This document shows, piece after piece, positions 31,750 through 41,216 of a stretch of DNA of 62,285 nucleotides; the stretch's first letter is position 1, and the number at the start of each line of letters is the position of its first letter. The translations under genes were made by a program, and so were the position numbers. This stretch comes from Microbacterium testaceum (GTDB lineage Bacteria > Actinomycetota > Actinomycetes > Actinomycetales > Microbacteriaceae), in NCBI RefSeq assembly GCF_001476285.1, contig NZ_LDRU01000066.1:1-62285 (forward strand). The letters run 5' to 3'. The notes beneath the pieces were generated by a model that had not been told where the DNA came from, searched no databases, and saw only the letters and a program-made list of their open reading frames with translations.

Positions 31750-32691
31750 TCAGGTCATCGGGGAGGGCAGCACCGGACTGTTCGCGGTGAGCCGCGCGAG
31801 CACGCGGTGCGCGAGCTTCATGAACTCGGTCGTCGCCGGGGAGACGGTTCCGCCGCGCCGTGTGATGAAGGCGTAGTGCTCGTTGACGGGCGGTGCGAGC
31901 GTCGTCCAATGCAACCCGCGCTCCGCGATGACGGATCGCCCCACGTGGTACGACACGAGCGAGTCGCCGACGTCCTGCGCCGCCAGCTCGAGCGCGTGGG
32001 TCTGGAACTCGACCTCGATGATCGGCTGCATGCCTAGTCCGGCGGCTTGCGCGCGCTGCAGGATGGAGACACGCAAAGGATCATCCTGTGACCAGCGGGC
32101 TTCGGAAAGGATGAGGGGGCGGGTGGCCAGGGCCTCGATCGCGACCGGCGCGGCGGTGTGTGCGGGGTTTCGGGAGACGTAGACCACCTGATCGACGAAC
32201 ACGCTTTGCGAGACGACGAGGTCCCGATCGTTCACCGGGAGTTGCACCAGACCTGCCTCGAGATCGCCCCCGCGGACCGCGTCGGCGACCTCGGACGAGT
32301 TCAACCCCGTCACGCGGATCCGCACGCCGGGATGCTGAGCGTGGAACTCTCGGATGAGGTCGGTCAAGAGGTACAGATGCGCGCTGTTGAACGTGCCGAA
32401 CGACACCGTGCCTTCTTCGAGGCTCTTCACTCGGCGGCCGAAGTCGGCGAGCTCGACGACGTCGTTGACCGCGCGCTCCGCCAGTGGCAGGAGCTGTCGT
32501 CCCGCGTCGGTGAGAGTGAGTCGGCGCGCCGTGCGGCTGAAAAGGCGCAGGCCGAGGTTCTGTTCGAGTGCCGCTATCTGCTCGGACAGGCTCGGCTGCG
32601 CGATGTGATGTTCGGCCGATGCGGCGGCGAATGTGCCGACGCGCGCGGCCGTCACGAAGTATTCGAGTTGACGCACGGTGGGCAATGGCAT
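31750..32691 (-). CDS. LysR family transcriptional regulator
   Basis: A 313-residue LTTR. The N-terminal winged helix (LPTVRQLEYFVTAARVGTFAAASAEHHIAQPSLSEQIAALEQNLGLRLFSRTARRLTLTDAGRQLL) is followed by the two-lobed co-inducer domain (FGTFNSAHLYLLTDLIREFHAQHPGVRIRVTG). It is divergent from the eight-gene operon starting at 32806, the normal position for its regulator. Confidence 0.93.
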   Translation of the reverse strand: MPLPTVRQLEYFVTAARVGTFAAASAEHHIAQPSLSEQIAALEQNLGLRLFSRTARRLTLTDAGRQLLPLAERAVNDVVELADFGRRVKSLEEGTVSFGTFNSAHLYLLTDLIREFHAQHPGVRIRVTGLNSSEVADAVRGGDLEAGLVQLPVNDRDLVVSQSVFVDQVVYVSRNPAHTAAPVAIEALATRPLILSEARWSQDDPLRVSILQRAQAAGLGMQPIIEVEFQTHALELAAQDVGDSLVSYHVGRSVIAERGLHWTTLAPPVNEHYAFITRRGGTVSPATTEFMKLAHRVLARLTANSPVLPSPMT

Positions 32692-32805
32692 GACTTCGCC
32701 TCCAAGGTTTTACCTGTGCTCACCATAGCGAAACAAGCCTGGCTCTTATCTCGAGGCGCTGGTGCACTGGATCCACGTCATCACCGACAGGAACGGAGAC
32801 AGTGC
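32692..32805. promoter_or_regulatory. Divergent LysR/SDR operon promoter region
   Basis: The interval holds ATAGCGAAACAAGCC followed by TGGCTCTTAT, an AT-rich patch of the size expected for an LTTR binding region, and ACGGAGAC before the SDR ATG. No firm -35/-10 pair can be assigned. Confidence 0.45.
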
Positions 32806-33522
32806 ATGCACGGAACGGCGGGTATCGCCCTCATCACGGGTGCCGCGAGCGGCATGGGCGCTAGCGCGGCTGCATTGTTCCTTCAGCGCGGGTACCGCGT
32901 GCTGGGCGTCGACGTCGCGTCCACGTCGGCACCCCGGGGGTTCGAGGCGTCGTACGTCTCGGTGGTCGCCGATGTGCGGTCCCGCTCCGCGCTCGAAGCG
33001 GCGATCGGCGACGCCCTCGAACTGCAGGACGCCGTCGACGTGGTCGCGAACATCGCCGGGATCTACCCGCCGACCACCCTGGACACCTACGACGAGGCCA
33101 CTTTCCATCGCATCTTCGACATCAACGTCCTCGGCATCCTGAACGTCATCGCCGCAGCCCGCCCGCGTCTGTCGCGCGGAGCCTCGATCGTCAACTTCGC
33201 CTCGGTCGACGCGTTCGAGGTGTCGCGCGGGCAGCTGCTCTACGGAGCCTCCAAGGCGGCGGTGGTCATGCTGACCAAGTCCCTCGCGCTCGAGCTCGCG
33301 CCCGACGGCATCCGCGTCAACGGCATCGCTCCGGGCTGGGTGGCCACCCCCGGCAACGCCGCGACGGGGCGGATGGATGCCGCGGCGGCATCCATCCCGC
33401 TCGGACGCGTGGCGCAGCCCGAGGAGATCGCGGCGTGGGTGTGGCTCATCTCGCAGCCGGACTACGGCGCCTTCCTCACGGGCGAGACCATCGTGCTCTC
33501 GGGTGGGGACGTGATGCGCTGA
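32806..33522 (+). CDS. SDR family oxidoreductase
   Basis: A 238-residue classical short-chain dehydrogenase: TGAASGMG nucleotide motif, NIAG, catalytic Ser in NFASVDAF and YGASKAA (Tyr, Lys), and GIAPGWVATPG. It starts at ATG 32806 after ACGGAGAC. It is the first gene of an operon whose next gene starts inside its stop codon (TGATG). The tandem pair of SDRs suggests two sequential oxidations, or a heteromeric enzyme, acting on the imported substrate. Confidence 0.9.
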   Translation: MHGTAGIALITGAASGMGASAAALFLQRGYRVLGVDVASTSAPRGFEASYVSVVADVRSRSALEAAIGDALELQDAVDVVANIAGIYPPTTLDTYDEATFHRIFDINVLGILNVIAAARPRLSRGASIVNFASVDAFEVSRGQLLYGASKAAVVMLTKSLALELAPDGIRVNGIAPGWVATPGNAATGRMDAAAASIPLGRVAQPEEIAAWVWLISQPDYGAFLTGETIVLSGGDVMR

Positions 33523-34238
33523 TGCACGGCCTCGTCGTCGTGACCGGAGCAGCCCGCGGGCAGGGTGCCGCGCACGCGCGCCTGCTCGCCGAGCACCGGT
33601 ACGCCGTCCTCGTTGCGGACGTCCTCGACGCCGAGGGCGAGCACACCGCGGAGAGCCTCGGCGCGAGCGGGGCCACCGTCACCTACCGGCACCTCGACGT
33701 CACGTCCGAGGCGGACTGGGGCAGTCTCGCCGAGGAGATCCGTTCGAGCGAAGTCCCCCTGCGGGGTCTGGTGAACAACGCCGGCGTCCTGCGTCACCGC
33801 CCCCTCGCCGACACCTCCCTCGACGAGTGGGAGCTGCAGATGGCGGTGAACGCGCGCAGCGCGTTCCTCGGCATCCGTGCCCTCGCCCCGTTGCTCGTCG
33901 ACGGGGGATCCATCGTGAACGTCTCGTCGACGGCCGCCCTCGTCGGATCGTCCGGCTACGCCGCGTACTCGGCGTCGAAGGCCGCGCTCCTCGGACTCAC
34001 GCGCACCGCCGCAGTGGAACTCGCTCCACGCGTGCGCGTCAACGCCGTCTGCCCCGGCGGCGTCGCCACGGCGATGAACGAGGACGAACCCGCCGGCGGG
34101 TCGAGCTCGACCGCACCGCTGGGTCGTCGCGCCAGGGCCGACGAGATCTCCCCTCTCGTGGCCTACCTCGTGGGCGAGGACGCCGCGTTCGTGACCGGCT
34201 CCGTCCTGACCATCGACGGCGGCCTGACCGCCGCCTGA
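33522..34238 (+). CDS. SDR family oxidoreductase
   Basis: A 238-residue classical short-chain dehydrogenase: TGAARGQG, NNAG, Ser in NVSSTAALV, YSASKAALLG, VNAVCPGGVAT and a closing TIDGG. It overlaps the previous SDR by one base. It has exactly the same length as its upstream neighbour but differs clearly in sequence, so the two probably have different roles rather than being a recent duplication. Confidence 0.9.
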   Translation: MHGLVVVTGAARGQGAAHARLLAEHRYAVLVADVLDAEGEHTAESLGASGATVTYRHLDVTSEADWGSLAEEIRSSEVPLRGLVNNAGVLRHRPLADTSLDEWELQMAVNARSAFLGIRALAPLLVDGGSIVNVSSTAALVGSSGYAAYSASKAALLGLTRTAAVELAPRVRVNAVCPGGVATAMNEDEPAGGSSSTAPLGRRARADEISPLVAYLVGEDAAFVTGSVLTIDGGLTAA

Positions 34239-34279
34239 GACCTGCACCACCCCGTCACCCGACCCGAAGGAACAGCACC

Positions 34280-35152
34280 ATGACCCGAACCATGCCCCGT
34301 CGCTCCGCCCGTGTTCTCGTCCTCCTCGCCGCCTCCGGTCTCGCCCTCGCCGGCTGCGCCTCCGCGGCTCCCGCGTCGACGGTCGCGGCGGACTGCACCC
34401 CCGCCGACGAGGGGCTGACGACCTTCACCGCCGGAACCCTCACCGTCGGCGTCCCCGAGAACCCGCCGTACACCGAGACCGACGGCTCCGGCGGCGCCTC
34501 CGGCATCGAGATCGACATCATCAAGAAGCTCGCCGACGCCGAGTGCCTCGCCGTCAGCTACGTGCCCATCACCTACGCCAACGGCATCCCGATGATCACG
34601 GAGCAGAAGAAGACCGACATCATCACCGGTGGCTGGTACGTCACGCCCAAGCGTGCCGAGCAGGTCGGTTTCACCACTCCGACGATGTACGACACCATGG
34701 GCGTCGTCTCGAAGGACGGCATCGACACCGTCGACGAGCTCGAGACGGTCGGAACGGTCGGCACCGGCACGGGCTTCTCGTGGAACGAGGAGCTGGCGCC
34801 CCTGCTCGGCAGCAAGCTGCAGCAGTACCCCGGCACGGTCGAGATGAAGCAGGACCTCGTCGCCGGGCGTATCCAGGCCGCGCTCGACGGGTACGCCGTC
34901 GCGGTGGCCGCCTACGCCGACACCGACTACAAGGTCGAGCCCATCCAGGCGGATCCCCGCGTGTCGATCACCCAGACCAAGCCCCTGATCGCGTTCCCCG
35001 TGTCGAAGGACAACACCGCTCTCTCCGACGCCCTCAGCGCGCTCATCGACCAGTACCGCACCGACGGCACTCTCGCCGATCTGCTGGCGACATACAAGCT
35101 GCCGGCCGACCTGCTGGTGCCCGCCGACGTCGCGGCGACCTCCATTCGATGA
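34280..35152 (+). CDS. Amino-acid-type ABC transporter substrate-binding lipoprotein
   Basis: A 290-residue family 3 solute-binding protein. The signal peptide ends in LAGC (Cys26), then LTVGVPENPPYTETDGSGGASGIEIDIIKKLADAECL marks the polar amino acid/opine-type binding fold. Substrate-contact segments such as ITYANGIPMITEQKKTDIITGGWYVTPKRAEQVGFTTPTM follow. It feeds the ATPase and two permeases encoded downstream. Confidence 0.92.
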   Translation: MTRTMPRRSARVLVLLAASGLALAGCASAAPASTVAADCTPADEGLTTFTAGTLTVGVPENPPYTETDGSGGASGIEIDIIKKLADAECLAVSYVPITYANGIPMITEQKKTDIITGGWYVTPKRAEQVGFTTPTMYDTMGVVSKDGIDTVDELETVGTVGTGTGFSWNEELAPLLGSKLQQYPGTVEMKQDLVAGRIQAALDGYAVAVAAYADTDYKVEPIQADPRVSITQTKPLIAFPVSKDNTALSDALSALIDQYRTDGTLADLLATYKLPADLLVPADVAATSIR

Positions 35153-35158
35153 CCCGCC

Positions 35159-35185
35159 GGGGCGCCCGCCGTGCGCGGGCGCCCC
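35159..35185 (+). terminator. Intercistronic hairpin after the binding-protein gene
   Basis: GGGGCGCCCGC at 35159-35169 pairs perfectly with 35175-35185 around a 5-base loop. As in the sugar transporter operon, it separates the binding-protein gene from the rest and may set higher binding-protein expression. Confidence 0.8.
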
Positions 35186-35206
35186 GCTTCCTCCGAGAGG
35201 CACCCC

Positions 35207-35989
35207 ATGCCCCAGCTGATCACCGAGGCCAACGAGCTCGCCACCGCGGGCGTCACCATCTCGCACCTGTCGAAGAGCTTCGGCACCAACCTCGTGCTCG
35301 ACGACATCTCCATGACCGTCGCCCCCGGAAGCGTCACGGCGCTGATCGGACCCTCGGGCTCGGGCAAGAGCACGCTGCTGCGCTGCGTCAACCTGCTCGA
35401 GCAGCCCGATCGGGGGTCGATCACGGTCGGCTCGACGACCATCGAGGCCGGGGCCAAGGTCACCGATCGCACCCTGCTCGCGCTGCGCCGACAGGTGGGC
35501 ATGGTGTTCCAGTCCTTCAACCTGTTCCCCCACATGACGGTGCTGCGCAACGTCGCCTACCCGCAGGAGAGGATCCTCGGCCGCTCCCGCGCGGAGGCCG
35601 AGGAGCGCGCGCTCACGCTGCTGGAGCGCGTGGGCCTGCGCGACAAAGCGCAGCAGCACCCCGGTCGCTGTTCCGGCGGCCAGCAGCAGCGGATCGCGAT
35701 CGTCCGGGCACTCGCGCTGAACCCCCGCGCCATGCTGTTCGACGAGCCCACGAGCGCCCTCGATCCCGAGGTCGGCGTCGAGGTCCTCGCCGTGATGCGC
35801 GAGCTCGCCGACAGCGGGATGACGATGATCGTCGTCACCCACGAGATGCAGTTCGCGCGCGACGTGTCCGACCACCTCGTGGTGATGGCCGACGGCCACA
35901 TCATCGAGGAGGGAGACCCTCGCGCGATCATGGCCGCGCCGCGCGAGGAGCGTACGCGCCGCTTCCTCTCGGCCGTCCTGGAGCGCTGA
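35207..35989 (+). CDS. Amino-acid-type ABC transporter ATP-binding protein
   Basis: A 260-residue ATPase with Walker [11 protein letters not shown]-loop [13 protein letters not shown], signature CSGGQQQR (Cys replaces the usual Leu), Walker [15 protein letters not shown] and H-loop [13 protein letters not shown]. The N-terminus carries about 15 extra residues. FPHMTV and the overall pattern match the GlnQ/HisP group of polar amino acid importers. The ATG at 35207 follows GAGAGGCACCCC. Confidence 0.93.
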   Translation: MPQLITEANELATAGVTISHLSKSFGTNLVLDDISMTVAPGSVTALIGPSGSGKSTLLRCVNLLEQPDRGSITVGSTTIEAGAKVTDRTLLALRRQVGMVFQSFNLFPHMTVLRNVAYPQERILGRSRAEAEERALTLLERVGLRDKAQQHPGRCSGGQQQRIAIVRALALNPRAMLFDEPTSALDPEVGVEVLAVMRELADSGMTMIVVTHEMQFARDVSDHLVVMADGHIIEEGDPRAIMAAPREERTRRFLSAVLER

Positions 35990-35990
35990 C

Positions 35991-36629
35991 GTGGAGGCCA
36001 TCGTCGCGGTCCTGCTCGGACTGCCCATGACCCTGCTCGTCACGGCCGCGGCCTTCGCGATCGGCCTGATCGGCGGCATCCCGCTGATGCTGGGCCTGCG
36101 CTCCCGCCATCGTGTCGTGCGGCTCGTCGTGCGTTTCGTCGTCGACCTCATCCGCGGCATCCCGCCGATCGTGTGGCTCTTCGTGCTGTTCTTCGGTGTG
36201 TCGATCGGCGCGTTCCGTTTCAATGCGCTGGCCGCGGCGATCGTCGGGCTCGGCGTCATCTCGGCCGCCTACGTCGCTGAGATCTACCGCGGGGGCTTCG
36301 CGACCCTGCCCACCGGACAGACCGAAGCCGCCCGGGCCCTCGGGCTCGGCCGCCGCGCCACCTTCGTCCGCGTGCTCGCGCCGCAGGCGGCTCGCACGGC
36401 ACTGCCCTCGATCACGACGTTCCTGCTCGCGCTGGTGAAGGACTCCTCGATCGCCTCCACCATCGGCGTCACCGACATGGTGTTCGCCGCCAACACCTTC
36501 GTGCGGCAGAACCCGATGACCGCCGGGCTCACCCCGTTCTTCGTCGCGGCCGCCGTGTACGTCGCGATCAGTATCCCGCTCGCGATCGTCGCCCGTCGCC
36601 TGGACTCCCGTCTGAGGAGGAGCGCCTGA
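35991..36629 (+). CDS. Amino-acid-type ABC transporter permease
   Basis: A 212-residue HisMQ-type permease with about five helices and the EAA-like motif TGQTEAARALGLGRRATFVRVLAPQAARTALP. It begins at GTG 35991 one base after the ATPase stop and shares one base with the next permease gene. Confidence 0.92.
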   Translation: MEAIVAVLLGLPMTLLVTAAAFAIGLIGGIPLMLGLRSRHRVVRLVVRFVVDLIRGIPPIVWLFVLFFGVSIGAFRFNALAAAIVGLGVISAAYVAEIYRGGFATLPTGQTEAARALGLGRRATFVRVLAPQAARTALPSITTFLLALVKDSSIASTIGVTDMVFAANTFVRQNPMTAGLTPFFVAAAVYVAISIPLAIVARRLDSRLRRSA

Positions 36630-37273
36630 TGGATCTCTCGCTGTACCTTCCCCGCCTGCTCGACGGGCTCGGCGTCAGCCTGCAGCTGACCGCGATCTCG
36701 GTCGTCCTCGGGTACGCCCTCGGACTGCTCTTCGCGCTCGGGGTGTCGTCGATCCACCGCGGCCTGCGCTGGCCCGCTCTCGTGGTCGTCGAGATCGGTC
36801 GCGGCATCCCGGCCCTCGTCGTGCTCTACATCGTCTACTACGGGCTGCCCGCCGTGGGGGTGCTGTTCAGCAGCTTCTGGGCCGCGGCGGCCGGCCTGAC
36901 CTTCACCGTCGCCGCCTACTCGTCCGAAATGATCCGCGCCGGCATCCAGTCGGTGCCGCGCGGGCAGGGAGAGGCAGCCGCCGCCCTCGGGCTGTCACGG
37001 CTTCCCGCTTTCACGCGTGTGATCCTGCCTCAGGGGCTGCGCTCGTCGATTCCCGCGTTGATGGGCCTTGCGATCCAGTCGTTCCAGGGCACGTCGCTCG
37101 CGTACTCGATCTCGGTGAACGAGCTGATGAGCCAGGCGTACCAGGTGAGCTCGCTCACCTTCGCCTATCTCACCGTGTACGTCGTGACCGGCCTGATCTA
37201 CGCGGTCATCGCCGTGCCCGCCACGTGGGCGTCGGTATGGGTCGAACACCGTCTCGCGCGGGGGCACGCGTGA
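36629..37273 (+). CDS. Amino-acid-type ABC transporter permease
   Basis: A 214-residue HisMQ-type permease: YLPRLLDGLGVSLQLTAISVVLGYALG at the start and RGQGEAAAALGLSRLPAFTRVILPQGLRSSIP as the ATPase-contact loop. It overlaps the preceding stop by one base and the racemase gene by four, so the importer and the enzymes are co-translated. Confidence 0.92.
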   Translation: MDLSLYLPRLLDGLGVSLQLTAISVVLGYALGLLFALGVSSIHRGLRWPALVVVEIGRGIPALVVLYIVYYGLPAVGVLFSSFWAAAAGLTFTVAAYSSEMIRAGIQSVPRGQGEAAAALGLSRLPAFTRVILPQGLRSSIPALMGLAIQSFQGTSLAYSISVNELMSQAYQVSSLTFAYLTVYVVTGLIYAVIAVPATWASVWVEHRLARGHA

Positions 37274-38076
37274 TACGCCTCACCTGGATCGAGGCGACGG
37301 TGGGCCATCCGGCCCACGCGCCGCTGTGGCAGCTGCTCGCGGCCCATGTGGAACGGCTGGCGGCCGGGCGCGCTCAGGTGCGGCTGCGTCACGTCGTCAC
37401 GGACGCCGGCGGCATCCGCACCCCCGCCAACCGCCTGCTCAGCGACGCATCCGTGCTCACCACGGCCATGGATGCCGAGACCTCGAGCGACGCAATCGTG
37501 GTGGGCTGCTGGGGTGCGCCGACGCTCGCCGTGCGCGACGCCGTGACGGTGCCGGCGTCGACGCTGACCGATGCGGTCGCTCGCGCGGCGGGCTCGCTCG
37601 CCCGTCGTGCGGCGGTGGTCACCGTCGCCCCCGTCCTGGCGCCGCTGTTCGCCGACGACCTCATCGCCCACGGCGCGAGCGGTCTGACCGTGCGTGCGTA
37701 CGAACCCGAGTCGACTCTCGCCGACGTGACGCGGGCGGTCACCGACCCCGCCGACCTGATCGCACGCTTCGACACCGCGGCCCGCCGCGCGGTCGACGGG
37801 GGAGCGGATGCCGTGATCGCGGGGTGCGCGTACCTCGGCGCCCTGTTCGCCGAACACGGGTACACCGCCGTCGGCGGTGCCCCCGATGTGCCGGTGTGGG
37901 ATCCGAACGCGCTCGCGATGGAGCACGTGCTCTCGCTCTCACGGCTGGCGGCCGTCGGCATCAGGCCGACGGACCGCGGCTTTCCCCGACCCCGCGGCGA
38001 GCGCGCGAGCGCTCTCGCCGCGGCCGCCCGACGTCTCTCCGACGGAACCCCGTCACCCGAAAGGACACCCGCATGA
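37270..38076 (+). CDS. Aspartate/glutamate/hydantoin racemase family protein
   Basis: A 268-residue protein with the two catalytic cysteines of the Asp/Glu racemase superfamily, in VVGCWGAPTLAVRD and VIAGCAYLGALF. Members act as cofactor-independent racemases (hydantoin, Asp/Glu) or cis-trans isomerases (maleate isomerase). Coupling to an amino-acid-type importer and a monooxygenase makes a D/L- or cis/trans-isomerisation of the imported compound likely. The GTG start overlaps the permease stop. Confidence 0.85.
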   Translation: MIRLTWIEATVGHPAHAPLWQLLAAHVERLAAGRAQVRLRHVVTDAGGIRTPANRLLSDASVLTTAMDAETSSDAIVVGCWGAPTLAVRDAVTVPASTLTDAVARAAGSLARRAAVVTVAPVLAPLFADDLIAHGASGLTVRAYEPESTLADVTRAVTDPADLIARFDTAARRAVDGGADAVIAGCAYLGALFAEHGYTAVGGAPDVPVWDPNALAMEHVLSLSRLAAVGIRPTDRGFPRPRGERASALAAAARRLSDGTPSPERTPA

Positions 38077-39377
38077 CCCGTTACTGCGTGATCGGAGCCG
38101 GCGCCGCCGGCATCTCGACCCTCCAGCGCCTTCGCGCGGCCGGCTACGACGCCGACTGCTTCGAGAAGACCGACCGTGTCGGCGGTCACTGGCACACCGA
38201 CTACGACGCGCTGCACCTCATCACCTCTCGCGACATGACGGGTTTCGAGGGATTCCCGATGCCGAAGGAGTACCCGCACTTCCCTCGCCGCGACCAGGTG
38301 CGCGCTTACCTCGAGTCGTACGCGCGCGAGCACGGTCTTTACGACGTCATCCGCTTCGAGACCGCGGTGGTCTCGGTCGTGCCGCGGCCCGGAGACGGCG
38401 CGGTCGGGTCCGCGGGCTGGACTGTCACCCTCGACACCGGCGAGAGCATCGATTACGACGGCGTCTTCGTCGCCAACGGCCACCTGTGGGACCAGAAGCG
38501 TCCCGCGATCTCGGCCGACTTCACCGGGAAGCAGGTGCACTCGGGGTCGTATCGCAACACGGGCGACATCGAGGGCACGCGCGTCCTGGTCGTGGGGGCG
38601 GGCAACTCCGGATGCGACCTCGCCGCGGACGCGGCCCAGCACCGGCTGGAGGTCGACATCGTCATCCGCGAGGGGGTCTACTTCCAGCCGAAGAGCTACT
38701 TCGGCGTCCCCCGTCAGGAGATCCCGTGGATGGGGCAGTTCGCGCCTGACGAGCAGGACCTCATCGCCCGCCTCCTGGCCCGCGTGTCGATCGGTGAGGC
38801 GAAGGATTATCCGGGCCTGCCGGAGCCGGCGTACCGTACGCTCGCCGAAGGCCGCACGGTCGTGAACGAGCTGCTGCTGTACTGGGTGCAGCACGGCCGC
38901 ATCGGCGTCCGGCCGGCGATCGAGCGCATCGAGGGGCGGACCGTGCACTTCGCCGACGGCGAGGCCCGCGAGTACGACACGATCCTCTGGGCCACCGGCT
39001 TCCATGCCTCGTTGCCGTTCCTCGACGAAGCGCTGGTGCCCCGGCGCAACGGAGTTCCGCTCCGGTTGGCGGCCGGCATCGTGCCCGCGGGGCTCGACAA
39101 GCTCTACTACATCGGACTGTCGGCCCCGCGCGGACCGCAGATCCCCGTCTACGGAGTGCAGGCCGCGCTCGCCCTTCGCATGGTGGCGCTGCACGAGTCC
39201 GCTCCGGGCGGGTACGTGCCGCTCTCGGCATATCTCGCGGGACTCCAGGCCGAGGACGACCGTATCGACATCGTGCGCGCGGTCTGGAACGACCAACTCG
39301 CCGACACGGAGCGTCTGCTCGACGCCTTTGTGCTCGCTCAGGCGACGGCGGACTCGGCGGTCTCCGGCGTCGTGTGA
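38073..39377 (+). CDS. FMO-like flavin-containing monooxygenase
   Basis: A 434-residue flavoprotein with FAD motif YCVIGAGAAGISTLQRL, the FMO fingerprint FxGxxxHxxxY (FTGKQVHSGSY), the NADP motif VLVVGAGNSGCDLA and the C-terminal ATGFHASLPFL. Such enzymes oxygenate soft nucleophiles (amine N or sulfide S). It is the last gene of the operon and overlaps the racemase stop (ATGA). An imported N- or S-containing substrate would fit. Confidence 0.92.
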   Translation: MTRYCVIGAGAAGISTLQRLRAAGYDADCFEKTDRVGGHWHTDYDALHLITSRDMTGFEGFPMPKEYPHFPRRDQVRAYLESYAREHGLYDVIRFETAVVSVVPRPGDGAVGSAGWTVTLDTGESIDYDGVFVANGHLWDQKRPAISADFTGKQVHSGSYRNTGDIEGTRVLVVGAGNSGCDLAADAAQHRLEVDIVIREGVYFQPKSYFGVPRQEIPWMGQFAPDEQDLIARLLARVSIGEAKDYPGLPEPAYRTLAEGRTVVNELLLYWVQHGRIGVRPAIERIEGRTVHFADGEAREYDTILWATGFHASLPFLDEALVPRRNGVPLRLAAGIVPAGLDKLYYIGLSAPRGPQIPVYGVQAALALRMVALHESAPGGYVPLSAYLAGLQAEDDRIDIVRAVWNDQLADTERLLDAFVLAQATADSAVSGVV

Positions 39378-39416
39378 CGCGCGGCTGACGCTGCGCGGCG
39401 ATGGGCGGAGGGGCGG

Positions 39417-39610
39417 GGATCAGGGGAGGGCGTTTGCGCCCGTAGCATCCTCCTCTCGTCCCTGCTCCTCCGTTGCGCACGACTTCGTGCCCGCGGGCGT
39501 CGCACGCGGCGCCCGGCGTCGGCGTCGCCCCCCCTGTGTCGAAGGGAGGAGATGTGACCGGCGGAGGGCTGTTTCGGCCGTGGCATCCTCCCGTCGTCCC
39601 TGGTCCTCCG
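39417..39610. repeat. Gene-free interval with two diverged copies of a roughly 57-base element
   Basis: Copies at 39417-39472 and 39554-39610 share GCATCCTCC, CGTCCCTG and CTCCTCCG blocks and a central small hairpin (GGGCGTTTGCGCCC in the first). The right copy leads into CCTCCGCTCGTCACGCGC, a string found again with one change at 60593-60610. No coding frame fills 39378-39638. Confidence 0.6.
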
Positions 39611-39638
39611 CTCGTCACGCGCGCGTAGCCGGCGAGCG

Positions 39639-41132
39639 TCAGTGCCCCGCGCCGAGACCCCCGCTGAGGCGCTCGTGGAACCGCGCCGCCGCGGCGTTCA
39701 TCCCCTCGAGCTCGACGGTCGTCCCGAGGTGGGCGTACTTCGTCTGCACGGCATCCAGGGCCGCGACCGTCGAGGCATCCCACACGTGCGAACGCGACAG
39801 GTCGATCACGACGCGGGCGGGGTCGCGGTGGTACGCGAACTTCGTGGTGAGGTCGTTGCTCGAGGCGAAGAACAGCTCACCCTCGACGACGTAGCGGGCG
39901 GTGTCGCCGTCGACCGATCGGGTGACGCTCGTCAGCGAAGCCACACGGCGCGCGAACAGCACCGCAGCCGCGACGACGCCGACCCCCACACCGATCGCGA
40001 GGTTGTGCGTCCACACGGTGATCGCGACCGTGAGCACCATCACGATGGTCTCGCTGAGCGGCATCCGGCGAAGGGTCGAGGGGCGGATGCTGTGCCAGTC
40101 GAAGGTGGCGATCGACACGACGATCATGACGGCGACGAGCACGGCCATGGGGATGATCGCGACGACGTCGCCGAAGACGAGCACGAGCATGAGCAGGAAG
40201 ACGCCCGCGAGGAACGTCGAGATCCGGGTGCGCGCCCCCGAGGCCTTGACGTTGATCATCGTCTGGCCGATCATCGCGCAACCGCCCATGCCGCCGAACA
40301 GCCCCGACAGCACGTTCGCGGCGCCCTGACCGAGCGACTCGCGGGTCTTCGACGAGGGGGTGTCGGTGATGTCGTCGACGAGGGCCGCGGTCATGAGCGA
40401 CTCGAGCAGTCCGACGATGGCCATGGCGAGCGCGAAGGGGAAGATGATGCCGAGCGTCTCGAGGGTGAACGGGACGTTCGGGATCAGCAGCGCCGGCAGG
40501 CTTTCGGGCAGCGCCCCCTGATCGCCGACAGTAGGCACCGAGATGCCGAGCACCACGACGGCGCCCGTCAGCAGCACGATGGCCACGAGTGGGGCGGGCA
40601 CGGCCTTCGTCAGGCGCGGCAACAGGTACATGATCAGCAGGCCCGCCGCTGCGATCGGGTACACGGCCCAGGGCGCCCCGATGAGCTGCGGCACCTGCGC
40701 GGAGAAGATGAGGATCGCCAGCGCATTGACGAAGCCGACCATGACGCTGCGCGGGATGTAGCGCATGAGCTTCGCCACGCCGGCGAGGCCGAGGATCACC
40801 TGCAGGATGCCGCCGAGGATCACCGTCGCGAGCAGGTAGTCGACGCCGTGCTCGCGGGCGACGGGGGCGATGACGAGCGCGATCGCCCCGGTCGCCGCCG
40901 AGATCATGGCGGGACGGCCGCCGAGGAACGCGATCGCAACCGCCATGACGAACGACGAGAACAGGCCGAGTCGCGGGTCGACGCCCGCGATGATCGAGAA
41001 CGCGATCGCCTCCGGGATCAGCGCGATCGCCACGACGAGACCGGCGAGCACCTCGCGGGTGAGCAGGCGAGGCGAACGCAGGGCCTGTAGGACGGTGGGT
41101 TCGGGGCGCGGGCGCGCGAGGACGTCGGTCAT
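39639..41132 (-). CDS. SulP family inorganic anion transporter with STAS domain
   Basis: A 497-residue SulP transporter. About eleven membrane segments (LAGLVVAIALIPEAIAFSIIAGVDP ...) are followed by a C-terminal STAS domain from about residue 405 (VEGELFFASSNDLTTKF, VVIDLSRSHVWDAS). SulP proteins carry sulfate, bicarbonate or dicarboxylates. The GGMGGCAMIGQTMINVKASGARTRIS segment is typical of the bacterial BicA-like/sulfate permease group. It is divergent from the MerR gene, whose operator-like dyad lies between them. Confidence 0.93.
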   Translation of the reverse strand: MTDVLARPRPEPTVLQALRSPRLLTREVLAGLVVAIALIPEAIAFSIIAGVDPRLGLFSSFVMAVAIAFLGGRPAMISAATGAIALVIAPVAREHGVDYLLATVILGGILQVILGLAGVAKLMRYIPRSVMVGFVNALAILIFSAQVPQLIGAPWAVYPIAAAGLLIMYLLPRLTKAVPAPLVAIVLLTGAVVVLGISVPTVGDQGALPESLPALLIPNVPFTLETLGIIFPFALAMAIVGLLESLMTAALVDDITDTPSSKTRESLGQGAANVLSGLFGGMGGCAMIGQTMINVKASGARTRISTFLAGVFLLMLVLVFGDVVAIIPMAVLVAVMIVVSIATFDWHSIRPSTLRRMPLSETIVMVLTVAITVWTHNLAIGVGVGVVAAAVLFARRVASLTSVTRSVDGDTARYVVEGELFFASSNDLTTKFAYHRDPARVVIDLSRSHVWDASTVAALDAVQTKYAHLGTTVELEGMNAAAARFHERLSGGLGAGH

Positions 41133-41216
41133 GTCGATGCTCCAGAGGGGGATCGGGGGGGGAACCCGCGACGGTGCGGGGAAGAATAGAGGGGTCGCGA
41201 CCGCGACCGAGAAGAA

